Source: Sthenelais limicola | Lineage: Eukaryota; Annelida; Polychaeta; Phyllodocida; Sigalionidae | Length of the DNA stretch: 64,000 bases | Direction of reading: 5' to 3' | NCBI GenBank assembly: GCA_942159475.1 | Contig: OW804094.1 | Location: 127,334,755 to 127,398,754, forward strand | In this document: in pieces, positions 38,426 through 49,250 of the stretch | Position numbering within the stretch: position 1 is the first letter of the stretch | How the letters are laid out: every line of letters starts with the position of its first letter | Notes under the pieces: generated by a model | The model's database searches: none | What the model saw: the letters and a program-made list of their open reading frames with translations, nothing else | Told to the model about the DNA's origin: nothing | Made by a program: the position numbers and the translations under genes

Positions 38426-40080
38426 CACACATTCTTTAAACCGGGTTTATTGATACGGCCAGGGAAGACAGATCGCGCGCATAAGGCACGTGCTCTGCCC
38501 ACGTGATCTAACGTAATCTTGCCTTGGCAACGGGTATTGGTGAGATAACTGGTTGCCTTTGGGAGTCAAACATCCTCCTCACGTACCACCCATCTTGACC
38601 AACTTTTACAAGTTTCCCACGCCTGAAATATATATTGCTCCGCCACTGAATGCGTCCAAGCACATACTAGCGTACACATATGCATAATATGCTCAGAAGG
38701 GGCAGTATTATATAGGTTTACTTTGTGGAAGGTAGCCAGCGATTATATTGATTGGCATACCCCATAGACCTGACCCCGGTGCCTTCTTTCAAATCTTGTT
38801 AAAATAATCTACCTTTGTAGAATTCGGCCCATTCCAGGGATAACACCTATGTGCTGTTTGAATATTGGATTCAACGAGTTGAATACCATGCGCTGACCCT
38901 TCTCTAGTTCTCACCTATTGCCCCCTCCCACCTTTGCCCCATGCATACACAGATATACCCTTGATAGGGAAATCCTAGAAGTTCCTAGAAGGGTCGGTGG
39001 AGCGCAGAGATAGCCATGCCAATTAGAAACTGATTGATTCTCCAAATGATCCTGGGTTCTCCACATGTCGTAGGCGAGGTGTGGTGAACTCGAGAAACTA
39101 TTTTCAGCTGTTGGAGGCGCTCGCCTCTTTGAGAGCTGCTCCCTGACCATCCAGGTGGTATCGATGGAATAGTTGGCCAATCCGTTTAGAAAAGATAGGA
39201 GGGAGCGTCACTCTTGGCGTTCCTCTTGACCAAATCCCTTCAGTCTCCTTGACCATTTATCTTCACGGTGTGACTGATACAAAGGAGTTTAGTTAGCAGG
39301 TCTCGACAAGGGGCTTTCTTTTTGTGGTCCCTCCAATTAAAGGTTAATAGTTGTGTAGGTATATGTCCACGGCCTGTCTTCCTGACTTGGGAACACGAGG
39401 GGGCCGTCCTGAACAGTCGCTTCTCTCCATCCATCAAGTATCATACATGTGTACATGTGTCAGGGAAGAGTAGGGCAGATTTATGTGTTATATGCTGAAT
39501 TTCCCCACGTCTGAACGGTTTGTCTACGGCTCGTATAGCTTTATAGCATCTCTTTATAGCAGCTCAGAATCATCATTTAAATCACAGTGTAACTAGGCAC
39601 AGGTGAAGGTTTGTCGAGTACAATAGGAGATGTAGGTATTCAGTTGTGAGTCTTGTGGAAAATATACCACCACTTTAGCATTCCTTTTAACATTTCTGCT
39701 GCTAATAATCATGCTTAGGCATACCATATAATTATATTCTCTACTCTTGTTCCCATCCTTGTATAGTTTGTATTCACAAATAACCATCCCCAACAGTTCT
39801 ACCGCTGTTCTTCGTCTGTCTGCTGGGGACGTTATCGGAAACGCATATCATTTATGTCCCAGAGATTAAAAAAAACATAGAAAATTCCAGAACAAGCTAC
39901 TAAAGATCAGCAATAACTCATCCCCTTGGGGAACTTATTTATGTATACGTCGGTATTAACACGAACGAGCAGAAAACGGTCCTAGCTTCCCTGCAGAGAA
40001 TAAAAAGTATTCTTTGACACCGAGTCAATAAATGTTATCTGAAATGCAATTGCAGATATCTATGCCCGGTCGTAAAGTTT
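38426..40080. other. Non-coding stretch (intron)
   Basis: Nothing recognised apart from ordinary intron-like sequence leading up to the AGBL4 exon at 40279. Confidence 0.5.
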
Positions 40081-40134
40081 TTTTAAGTTTTTTTTTTATT
40101 TATTTATTTTATTTTTTTTTTTTTTTTTTTTTTA
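40081..40134 (+). repeat. T-rich tract
   Basis: TTTTATTTA-type interruptions and then an uninterrupted run of more than 20 T. It may be the tail of a retroposed element inserted in minus orientation, but no body is recognisable next to it. It ends about 145 bp upstream of the exon at 40279. Confidence 0.7.
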
Positions 40135-40278
40135 CAAAAACCCTACTTGGGGTGTCGGGAGAGGATGAGCTATCGGGAATTATATTTTTCTGAACTGGTT
40201 GGCTAGCACCAGCTTTATTGCTGCCCTATGCTAATGTATTGCTGTACCAATAGACTTTATTGCTTTATTTTTTTCCAG

Positions 40279-40397
40279 GACGCTCGGCGGCTGCTTGGAC
40301 GAGAAGGCATTCTGCTATACACTGGAGGTGTCTTTCTACTCATACATGGCCAACACCGGCTCCTCCAGTGTGGCTCTACCATACACAGAGGAAGGAT
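40279..40397 (+). CDS. AGBL4: Cytosolic carboxypeptidase 6 (AGBL4) exon with the catalytic glutamate
   Basis: This internal coding exon is preceded by a strong acceptor (TTTTTTTCCAG). Read with its first base as codon position 3, it gives LGGCLDEKAFCYTLEVSFYS and then YMANTGSSSVALPYTEEG. This is the C-terminal part of the M14 metallocarboxypeptidase domain of CCP6/AGBL4, an enzyme that trims polyglutamate side chains and C-terminal glutamates from tubulin and other proteins in the cytosol. The Glu of YTLEVSFYS (16th full codon) is in the position of the M14 catalytic glutamate. The zinc-binding residues lie in upstream exons that I could not find in the window. The exon ends in phase 1 at GGA T|gtatcc, a weak donor. 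The join to 45484 restores a Tyr and continues the homology, so the splice is well supported. Confidence 0.9.
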
Positions 40398-42067
40398 GTA
40401 TCCTTTATTCCTCCATGGAATGACCTTACCATTTATACCTAGGCAAAAAAAATACGTGTGTTTTCGATTTACCCATAAAAGGTATATTTCTCTTGTTTAA
40501 AACAACTATTGTTACAAAAAATGCTTTCTTTTTCAGTTCTTGGAAGGTGATTTCCTTTGAAAAAAGGGTACCATCCCCCTACCTAGTTTCCAGCTATATA
40601 AATAAGAAACAACTATTTTGTTTGGCCCTACTATCATACTATATAAACACAGTCAGGTTCAGAAGGCAGTTTTGGTCACCTAAGTTTCAGGGAGTCATTA
40701 ACACTTTAGCCTTAGTCTTAGCCTTGCGGTTAAGCTTATCGCTGGATGTGGTATCGAGGAATGTGGGGTGTCTGGACCTAACTGAACAGTGAAGTGGCCA
40801 GGGTATGGGGGGGGGGGGTGCTTATAGGTAATAATTTGTTTAACCCTGGTCATCCGATTGAAACCCTTGATTGTTCTCAGTGCATTTTTTCCAGTATGGA
40901 AATAATAAGGTGACATATGCCATCCTATTTCTCGAGGACCAGGCAGAATGCCTGCTATTCTCTAGCCTCTGGCTCAAGGATTAATACCGGAAGCTTTTTA
41001 ATTAATTTCTGTGTGCTTTTGACGCCTCAATGGCATATGAAAATGTTACCCTTTAATCTGTAGAAGCATTTTAACATTTCATTTCATCATTACCCATTCC
41101 TTTGGAGAATTAAGCCTCTTTCTCCAATATTATTTTTCAATTTAAAATACGTCTTAATTAAAATTGAGAAATTGCCCCAAAATCTAAACTGAAGAGCTAT
41201 ACATCAAAATTTGTTCTTAAAGGTCCCTTATTGATTCGCTTACTTAGATGATAGTTTCCTTTCATACCGATTAAGTCCCAGCCAATTTGATCAACATAAA
41301 TATTCCATCCATTTAAGTGACATCAGAAATCCTAACAACTTTAGATAATCACACTGAGTGCTTTGTATTGAAAATATATTCAATCGATCCCTAATCTTCT
41401 GCACGCGCAAACAGCTCAGTCACGCATTTATCTGAAATGCAAGTAATGTGTCTTTTCAATGTGACTGAAATCATAATTCACGCCATCAATGATATCACTC
41501 ACTAAACACAAAGAAAACAATCTCATAAGGAAAGGCGGAAAAATAAATTTGATGCCGTTTGCCATGAATAATTTTAAATAGCTGACAGGCAATCGTTCCT
41601 CAAGCGCGCCACCATAAACTGCAGGCAAAAAGTTCCTGTTGGTATTCTTAATATATTTATTAGAGGAGTTTGCTCGTGTATCATTGTGACGCTTCTGCCG
41701 TAAATGCTGCTAAAGTTGTGGCTGATTGTTCCCATGTGCGAGGCACAGGGGCGATTTACGATCGGTATGTAAACACTGCGAACTGAGAAAGTTTTCGGGC
41801 GTGGCGGCATAAGGTACAAGGCGCGCAGGCAAGCGTTCCCAACATGACCGTAAAGCAGGACACGTAGAAACAGGAGCCAAGCGGCCGTTTGGGACCACTC
41901 TGATTATTTATATGATCACTCATTGTGGCATAACCGGCCATGACGGCTGAGCCGCTACAATGACATTTCATCATTCTGCCAAAGGTTTTAAATGCCCTAT
42001 GCTTCCCATTTGCTCGATGCAGGGTAATGCCAACATGTTAGGGCATCTCTTGTCGCAATCTACCACC
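40398..42067 (+). other. AGBL4 intron, 5' part
   Basis: If this intron were retained, the frame would stop after about 11 codons (stop near 40430). A G12 run lies at 40807-40818. The segment 41520-42050 is repeat-free and contains regulatory-looking words (for example AAATAGCTGACAGGCAATC near 41576), but I cannot assign a function. Confidence 0.6.
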
Positions 42068-42650
42068 ATTCTCCTCCAACTCGACCACCACCTCCTACTC
42101 CTCCCCTCTCTTTTCTTCCTCCTCCCTCTTCCTCTAAACGTCTTCTTCTTCCCTCTTGCCCCATCCTCCTCCATCCTCATCTCCCTTTCTCTTCCTCCCT
42201 ATCCTCTAAATGTCTTCTTTGTCTTCCCTCTGCTCCTCCTCCCCCTGCTCCCTCCTTCTCTCCCTTTCTCTCCTCTAAATGTCTCCTTTTATTCTCGTCC
42301 TTTCTCTTCCTCCTCATCCTCGAAAAGTATACTTCCTCCTCCTCATCTTCCTCCTGCCCTCCTCCCCCCCCCCTCCTCCTCCTCCTCCTCCTCCTCCTCC
42401 CCCTCCTCTCCCTTTCTCTTCCCGTTCCTCATCCTCGAAAGGTCTTCTTTCTCCTCCTCATCTTCCTCCTGCCCCTCCTCCTCCTCCTGTAATCGTCTCC
42501 TTCTTCCTCATTCTCTTCCTCTTCCTCCCCCCTCTTCTTCCGCCTCCTCCTGTCCCTTTTCTTCCTCCTCATCCTCTAAAAGTCCTCTTCCTCCCCCCTC
42601 TTCCCTCCTCCTCCACACCACCACCACCTTCTCCTCCTCCTGCCCTCTGA
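42068..42650 (+). repeat. Polypyrimidine degenerate minisatellite (CTCCTCC/CTTCTT)
   Basis: About 580 bp in which the plus strand is almost pure C/T. On top of the CTC/CTT background the phrase CCTCTAAATGTCTTCTT and its variants (CCTCGAAAGGTCTTCTT, CCTCTAAAAGTCCTC) recurs at least five times at irregular spacing, so this is a degenerate minisatellite rather than a simple microsatellite. Long Ser/Pro/Leu frames here (up to 240 codons) are explained by composition. Confidence 0.9.
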
Positions 42651-45268
42651 GAGGCAAGCGATGCAAAGCATTTCTCCATTGAAATATTGCACCACTCGTA
42701 CAATCGCCTCGCCTGCCCATTTGCCGAATCTTTTCTCTTAAAGTCAATTATAACAAAAGTTACATGGCCAATAAATGGGATCTATGCGTTGCGGAATGGC
42801 GCGGGTTGTGCTGTGTTTTGCTGGTGATAGCTTCTCCTATTGTAATGCTCTGATGATGTTCTAAACCTGGCCGCTCATAAAGAAAACTGCTTCACTTGTT
42901 CGCCGACAATTAGAAACTACAATTGTGCTGATATTTCAGCGTTAGATTTCTGTATCGCTGCGATGCATCTTTCCTTCCTGAATGCCAAGCAGGTGGTTCA
43001 CGGCCGAAGGAGAAAAACACTCAAAGCCTCCCTCCAAGAAGAAAATAGACAGAACCAGCCTCTACCTTCAAGTGTACTGAATATAAACCATTTGTAACTG
43101 TCAGTGCCTTATTAGGATGTTTTTGTTCTTGAGTCCAATTACCACTGCATGGTATTATTCAGAACACAATTGACTGATTTATTCGAACTTGCTCTCCGCT
43201 TTTGCGTGAATTTGGGTTGTTAACAATTGAATTAAGTATTTCATTAAAGAGAGTCGGAACACACAATCTTCCGGTGTGTGCCTACTATGAATTCCATAGC
43301 CTTGTTTGAGAATACGCGATGTATGGGGACCAATATTTGTAGGTTATGTTGTCACCAGGAAGGAAATTCTTCCTCAAATCCTGTATAAAATTAGTAACAA
43401 CAAACCAAGATCCCTGCCACAATATTGGTTCATTAGTTAAATTATGCTTATTCAGGGCTGGGCTGTAGAAGGGCTGGAGGGTGTATTATGAGCCATTTAA
43501 AATGCTAGCGAGACATGCAAATTTCAAACCCGGGCTTTGCACCTGATTCTGTTGTGCATTGCCCCTGCTGTTGCAGGCGGACATGTTTATTCTTATGTTT
43601 TGTTAATTCTGTTATAGATGTTAAATGACCCCATTACGCAAGAGTGGCAGGGGGTCGTCGCCATATGGTTTTTGCGCCTAATTCCGACACTGCGCCGCAA
43701 TGTCTCCAATAAGCGCCTTCCTTACCTATACAATGGTGTGTGAAATGTGCCATTGTTTCAAGCTGTGTACCCGAGGTCCGAGGTGACCTCTCCGCCCCTC
43801 ACTACCCCCTCCTGTTGCCTCTGATCTTTTCATGGGGTCCGGAACTGAGAGAATGAGTCAGAAAGAAAAAGGGGTGGACTAAATCAAAGGGGTTGTAGGC
43901 ATATCGGCGTGGGATTTTCACCTCATATGTTAATGGCCGCCCTACCTTGTGGGTCTGAACCTGTTTGGCAAACAGGTGAATATAATAATCGCAGCTTAAC
44001 ATTGCCCAACCGTTATACCTGTCTAGCGATTTTACAAATAAAGACATGAGAGGTTGTACTGACCTTCTCTCCCTCAGCCATGTATCCTGTACTGAAGACT
44101 CAATTTAGAAATCAGCTAAACGCTCAGTAATTATTGTCATACATAATAAAAAGGTCAATGAGTCAGAGAAACCTAGTTAAGATCTTTGATTAAAAGCTTT
44201 CTTGCTTCTCCTCATTTCATTTGAAATCATTGAACGATTTTGTAAGGGACACAAATTAGGATTTTCATAATTTGAGTACCTTTCAGATTTACTGCAATTG
44301 GAATTAATTATGGTACATCGTCATATACATGCAATTTAAGAGGCCACGCCCTTTGATGTGCTTAGAATACAATGTCATTAGTACAAGCTCCTACTAAACC
44401 TCTTCTTCCCCTTCTCTGCAGAGCATCAAGACATCTCGATAACCTAAACCTCCAATCTGTGCCATTATGTGCCCTTGCTTTTCTCGTGGCTGAATTTATC
44501 AGCGTGATTTCCTTGCTTTACTTGCTATACAGGTTAGGAGTAACCATTTAATTGGCGTAATTACGCAATTAAGCCTCTTGAGGAAAGACACAGACAGTGG
44601 TTAACGAGGTCAGAGCATTCCTGCGCACATGCTCATGCATTAGTTATTGCACCCTCCCTCCCATGAGCGTTTATTGAAATAATTGGAATTATTTTTGGAT
44701 CACTAATTAGTCCCTATGATTTTCTGTGTGTGGTACACAACTATTTAAAATGTCAAGGCCCCCTGTTTACCCATCACAATTATGTGTGGCTATGTATTCT
44801 TCGACTAAGGATCGAAATGAAAAGACAAAAAAGACACACTCTATGTATACTGGGAACCTCCGCTCCTAGACTAAATCTGCATGGTAATTACTACCAATAC
44901 AAGTACCACATTTAAAGCTCATTTTGAATTGATTATTTTTGGGAACTTTATTTTCTCATGGTATCCTTTCCCCCGCTCATTGTCCCACTCTTCTCTTTAT
45001 CATAATATTTTAGTAAACTTGCTATAAAACAACAAAGCTACCCTCACAATAAACTAGTAAGGAAGTAAATACTTTCTCATTTTATAAACATTCTTATCTG
45101 TCATTCATTTACCTTTTTATTGTAATACACATTGTTGAACTAGTTCTATGACATAACCCGATTGTTTTTATGCGTTGCCACGACGTCCCATACATTGGTA
45201 TTCTTACAATGTACTCGAATTGAAAAAGAATTTAAGTCACAACTCCAGAGATTACTTAGCTATTTTTT
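42651..45268 (+). other. AGBL4 intron, central part; repeat-poor
   Basis: No exon recognised between 42651 and 45268. The stretch 43400-44750 is free of simple repeats. It contains the 12-bp palindrome GCGTAATTACGC at 44555-44566, itself flanked by AATTG/CAATT, a homeodomain-dimer-like arrangement. Confidence 0.5.
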
Positions 45269-45307
45269 AAATATATTTAGTGTTGACAAAATATATTTAG
45301 TGTTGAC
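45269..45307 (+). repeat. Two-copy tandem duplication, about 20-bp unit
   Basis: AAATATATTTAGTGTTGAC occurs twice back to back, the second copy with one extra A. Confidence 0.9.
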
Positions 45308-45483
45308 ATAATCTACCATAACACAAAACACCGTCTTATGAGTTATGTTCGATCACACTCGACAGCATACATCATGATGGGGTGAGAAATCGTAACGACA
45401 TTCCTCTTTTTTCCATATGCACATTTTACACATTCTCCCCTTTGCCTTGGAAACAACAAATGTATTCCTTAACCAGGCTTTAG

Positions 45484-45658
45484 ATATCAAACTTGGACGT
45501 AACTTAGCGAGGACGTTCTTGGACTACTACAAACTGACTGGGTACATCAGCAGTAAGCCCAGTTCTGGACTGATGCCCAAGCCTGGCCGGTACAGCGCCA
45601 GGGACAGGAATGGTCAGAAGGACAGGGCATCGTCTGAACCTTCTTACCGGGAAGACAG
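45484..45658 (+). CDS. AGBL4: AGBL4 (CCP6) exon: end of the catalytic domain and start of the C-terminal tail
   Basis: After the acceptor ...GGCTTTAG, two bases complete the Tyr begun in the previous exon. The frame then reads IKLGRNLARTFLDYYKL, the conserved closing helix of the CCP6 carboxypeptidase domain. It is followed by a low-complexity basic/serine tail (GYISSKPSSGLMPKPGRYSA, then RDRNGQKDRASSEPSYRED). The exon is 175 bp, 57 full codons with two split codons, and ends at GAC AG|gtaaag, a good donor. A competing AG seven bases upstream (TTAACCAG) would break the frame. The tail is lineage-specific in sequence and probably disordered. Confidence 0.9.
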
Positions 45659-47123
45659 GTAAAGTTGGAGAACTTGTTTTATAGGTAAATGGTAAATAAA
45701 AAGGTAAATTAATGGTTAAAAAGTGAGAACTAGAACTAGCAGAACTCATTCACAATATGAATCTGAGAGGTCAAACTTGTTTTCCTAATCTTATCCCAAA
45801 TTTTTCTGTATTTACATATTTTCTTTATCAGGTAAACACGGGAAACTTTAAGTAAATGAAATTTGACTGTACTAGTCTGTTTAATATAAGACAGACATCT
45901 GAGATGTTGTTTCGTACCTAGGGATATGGTTAAACTGCTGTTGCCAATTATGAGATGTGTTATGCTCGTATTATGCCTCTTACCTATTACTGAATGGTAA
46001 TGGGTGGAGCATCAGCTTTCCTCACAATCTAAGAATGTTAACACTTAATACATGAAGGTTAACTCCTTGCTATGCATCTTTAGATGTTCTATACATAAAG
46101 GTTACTTTTCCCAGACAGGGAAGTTGCCTGTCCACCCTCCCACACTTAGAGTGCATGCTTATATAATTATTACCTTTTAGCCCCATATACATCTTAGCCA
46201 TGTATGTAGTCAGTCCTCTTACCTGTATATGGTAATAAACGGGTGAACCAGGGTTTATGACAAAATAAATTAGAAAATTACCAAAATCGCACAGGAAATT
46301 AAGACCCGTTTGATAGCTTTTTCACCAACCATAACCCCGGTGCCAAATTGTTTTTGAGATAAGCTTTACAGTTTACGCAGTAATCATAGTTAATTTTGGA
46401 CCGGTTGATATGGTCAATAAATAATTCCTAATGATGGAATTATTTCATCATGTCTCATGAGGTTGTGTGTACAACGTGGAATGTACGAGCCCCCTCAATG
46501 CTATGTACACTCAATAATCTGTGTGTGGCACTTTAAAGATGTATTCCCAGATGAATCGACCAAATATATTTCCCCAAATTCTTTCTTTCTTTCTTTCTTC
46601 GATCCTTAGCACTGTAGAATGGAATATTTGAATAGTTAACTGAAGAAACATTGGAATTTCCTTGAATTCCTCCAGTTCATGACCGTTTCTCGGATCTTTT
46701 GCTGTTCTACAGTGACAATTTAAATAGGATTGACTGCAATTTGTTAGCTACTTTATATACCTGTAATTATATAGGCAGTACAATCCTAAAACTTTCAATT
46801 TTATTGAGGATTCCCTACGTTAAACCAGATAAACGAAAGTCATGTTTTTTCTGGTTTTTTTTGTTTTTTTTTTTAAAAAAAACCCTGTGATTTCGGTGGG
46901 CCACCGATGTTAAAAGAATTGTACACCAAGAAGAACAGGTCAAGATCCTTTGATGCTCTGTCTTGGTGATTTTCAGATGGGCTAGGAATGAATAAAAAAT
47001 GAAACTTTCATTTGTTGACCGAAATTCGCTGGTAACACAACTTTAAGAACTACATAAATGTTGCAATGTGTAAAATTCCACTCACTGTATGAAGATTGAT
47101 CTAATGTTTCTATTAACTTTCAG
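45659..47123 (+). other. AGBL4 last intron
   Basis: Phase 2 intron with a consensus donor (gtaaag) and acceptor (TTAACTTTCAG). It contains a short (TTCT)n run near 46578-46600 and T-rich runs near 46850-46880. No other feature. Confidence 0.75.
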
Positions 47124-47199
47124 GTATATGCGAGACAGCTCGCGCAACTTTAACAACTATGACAACCCGGCAATAAAGCGAGATTACCGACGACACTGA
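47124..47199 (+). CDS. AGBL4: AGBL4 (CCP6) terminal coding exon
   Basis: The first base completes an Arg codon from the previous exon. The frame then reads YMRDSSRNFNNYDNPAIKRD-YRRH and stops at TGA (47197-47199). The exon has no recognisable domain; it is the Arg/Asn-rich end of the protein tail. It is assigned to AGBL4 because phase, acceptor quality and the basic/serine composition all continue from 45658, and because no other stop is available in that frame. cDNA would confirm that this is the only 3' end. Confidence 0.75.
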
Positions 47200-48395
47200 A
47201 AGGAGAAATCATTCTGTATCTAAAGGAATTTCTGAAGTATTCTAGCATGTTTGATAGCAGCGGCACAGCGAAAACATCGGCACAACTTTCTCATGAGTAA
47301 CCTCGACAAGAAGAACATGACAAATAAGCCAGCCTATATCTGACGAAAGTATTATTGTATTTCAACTTAAGTTTACTTCAAACAACTCGGAGCTGATCGA
47401 ATAGACTTTATCGTATCAAAGTAATTTTGGTTCATGATGTTTATCTAGAAAACGGATTAGAAAACGGTTCAAGATTAAATGATTTGAAGGAGGTGATCCC
47501 TTGTCTCAAGAATCTTGGTCTAATATAGGACCGTTAGTGGATATATTTATTATGTATTTATTATGCACTGGTAATTATTCCTCATTATGAGTAATTTTGT
47601 ACTGAGCACGGTATATGTGAATCGGGGATTTCAATATTTACCAAACAATATAAAATTACTTTCATTGTGCGATTGTCTAAGTATTTGATGTCACAGAATC
47701 TATCTGCGTGCGCACTGTACCAAATGCAATTTTTGTGTGTGATATTTATTGGTTTTACACAAAAGTCACAATACTTGGGAGTTATTTCATTTATTAACTA
47801 TTCAATTTGCCTTGCCACCATTCCTTATGACAGAACATACTTTGTTACCGAGATGTGTTATTATGTGTGTCGCACACTCTTGCTTAATAATGCTATCATC
47901 AGAGTTTTTTCCCAATAATTCCAACAAGTCTGTCTTAAGCCAGTTTTTAAAATATTATATTTAAAAGCATAAACTTACTTAGCAGTTTACTGTTAGCATG
48001 CTCTATACACTGTGATATTTATTATTTAGTACACACACATGTACTCTGATTTTTTTTTATTTCCCTTGTGTCCAGAACTTTTATGGACAGAATGATGATC
48101 TCCTAGTTAAAATATAACAAAAGAAATGGTCGGTTTTTCATTCAAAAGAAGAGTCGTAAGTGTAGCACATTTGCTTGGTGGAGAGGGGGGAGGGGGAGAA
48201 ACTGAAGAAGGCTGATATGCCAATGGTGGCGAAGTCCATAAAAAACGTTACCTGACGAAAGAGGGAACCGGCTGGGTAAGCAAATGGGAGACACGTACGT
48301 AAACCCTTATGTGATGACAACTAACTAGAACCTCTGTCTGCCATGTGATAGCACTAAATCATCTTAGCAAATAAAAAGAAATCGATATGGTTTTC
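47200..48395 (+). other. Probable AGBL4 3' UTR
   Basis: AT-rich, no long conserved frame. The first canonical AATAAA after the stop codon is at 48370-48375; a variant ATTAAA occurs earlier at 47474-47479. Either could direct polyadenylation. Confidence 0.45.
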
Positions 48396-49169
48396 TACAT
48401 AGCATTCCTGTTTTGATTTATGTCATTAAAAATAGATAGCCCACGTATCAGCTGTGGCTTTGGTAGCTTTTGGTTTCCGATTTTAAAAGAACTACCTCCA
48501 ATATCTAAATCAGTTCTGGTATATTAAACCCAGCGCATTTCAGCAGAAGCTAGCAGAATTTAATCTCGGCGATGAACAAATATTGACAACACTGAAATTG
48601 CATAGCTTCATAATCTGATGGTGGTATAGAGCTTTCATGCTTATCGTTCGTAAACACGAATGTGTATATGTGTGGAGATTGAAGTGGCTGATGTTCCCAT
48701 TATATTAGGTCCCTTCGTCATGCGAGCCACATGGAGAGCGATCCTGCGCCGCAACACATAGGGTTTTATGGTTAAATGTCCGTGGCGCCACCTCTCCGTA
48801 GAAAGCCAACATTAGCGCTGAGAGCTTCGCCAATGAAAGGATCTAACTAAGTATTTACCTCGTAAACCTATCAGCATGCATCAACTACCGGTTCGGTATT
48901 AACCCTTTGAAACTTGGACCAAGAACTGTAACAGATTTCAGGAGCTCGATTTTATTCCCCGCATAGTAATCATAACATCATGGGACACTTCATCAGTGGC
49001 GTGGTTTTACTTAAAAAAAGGAAGCATAGGGAAAACTGGATGACGTTCTGACGCCAAATAAAGTTCAGATTTTGCGCATGTGTTGTGAAGGATAAAGAAC
49101 AGATGTCCTGTTTCAAAGGAGCCGAATGATACTCATGTTATTTAGGAAGTTCTAATTAATGGAACTGGT
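48396..49169. other. Intergenic stretch between convergent genes
   Basis: Nothing recognised. Confidence 0.45.
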
Positions 49170-49250
49170 GTTCCATGATCGGGATCGGGGGATTCAACCC
49201 TGGCCTCTCCGTTCGTGTTAGTCTCGGTAGCTCTATCCCATCCACCATCC
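49170..49250 (-). repeat. tRNA-derived SINE or tRNA-pseudogene relic
   Basis: On the minus strand the sequence reads GGGATAGAGCTACCGAGACT, then AACACGAACGGAG, then GGGTTGAATCCC. This parallels the D arm, anticodon arm and T arm of a tRNA. The segment at 49190-49199 is GGTTGAATCC, one base short of the pol III B-box GGTTCRANNCC. The acceptor stem does not pair convincingly and no CCA-adjacent structure is intact, so it is not a working tRNA gene. Confidence 0.4.

Noticed and set aside
38058..38432. Gly/Arg/Glu-rich minus-strand frames
   Set aside because: Complement of the CT/C homopolymer tract; low-complexity artefact.
41960..42682. 240-codon Ser/Pro/Leu-rich plus-strand frame
   Set aside because: It is fully explained by the polypyrimidine minisatellite, in which stop codons are nearly impossible.
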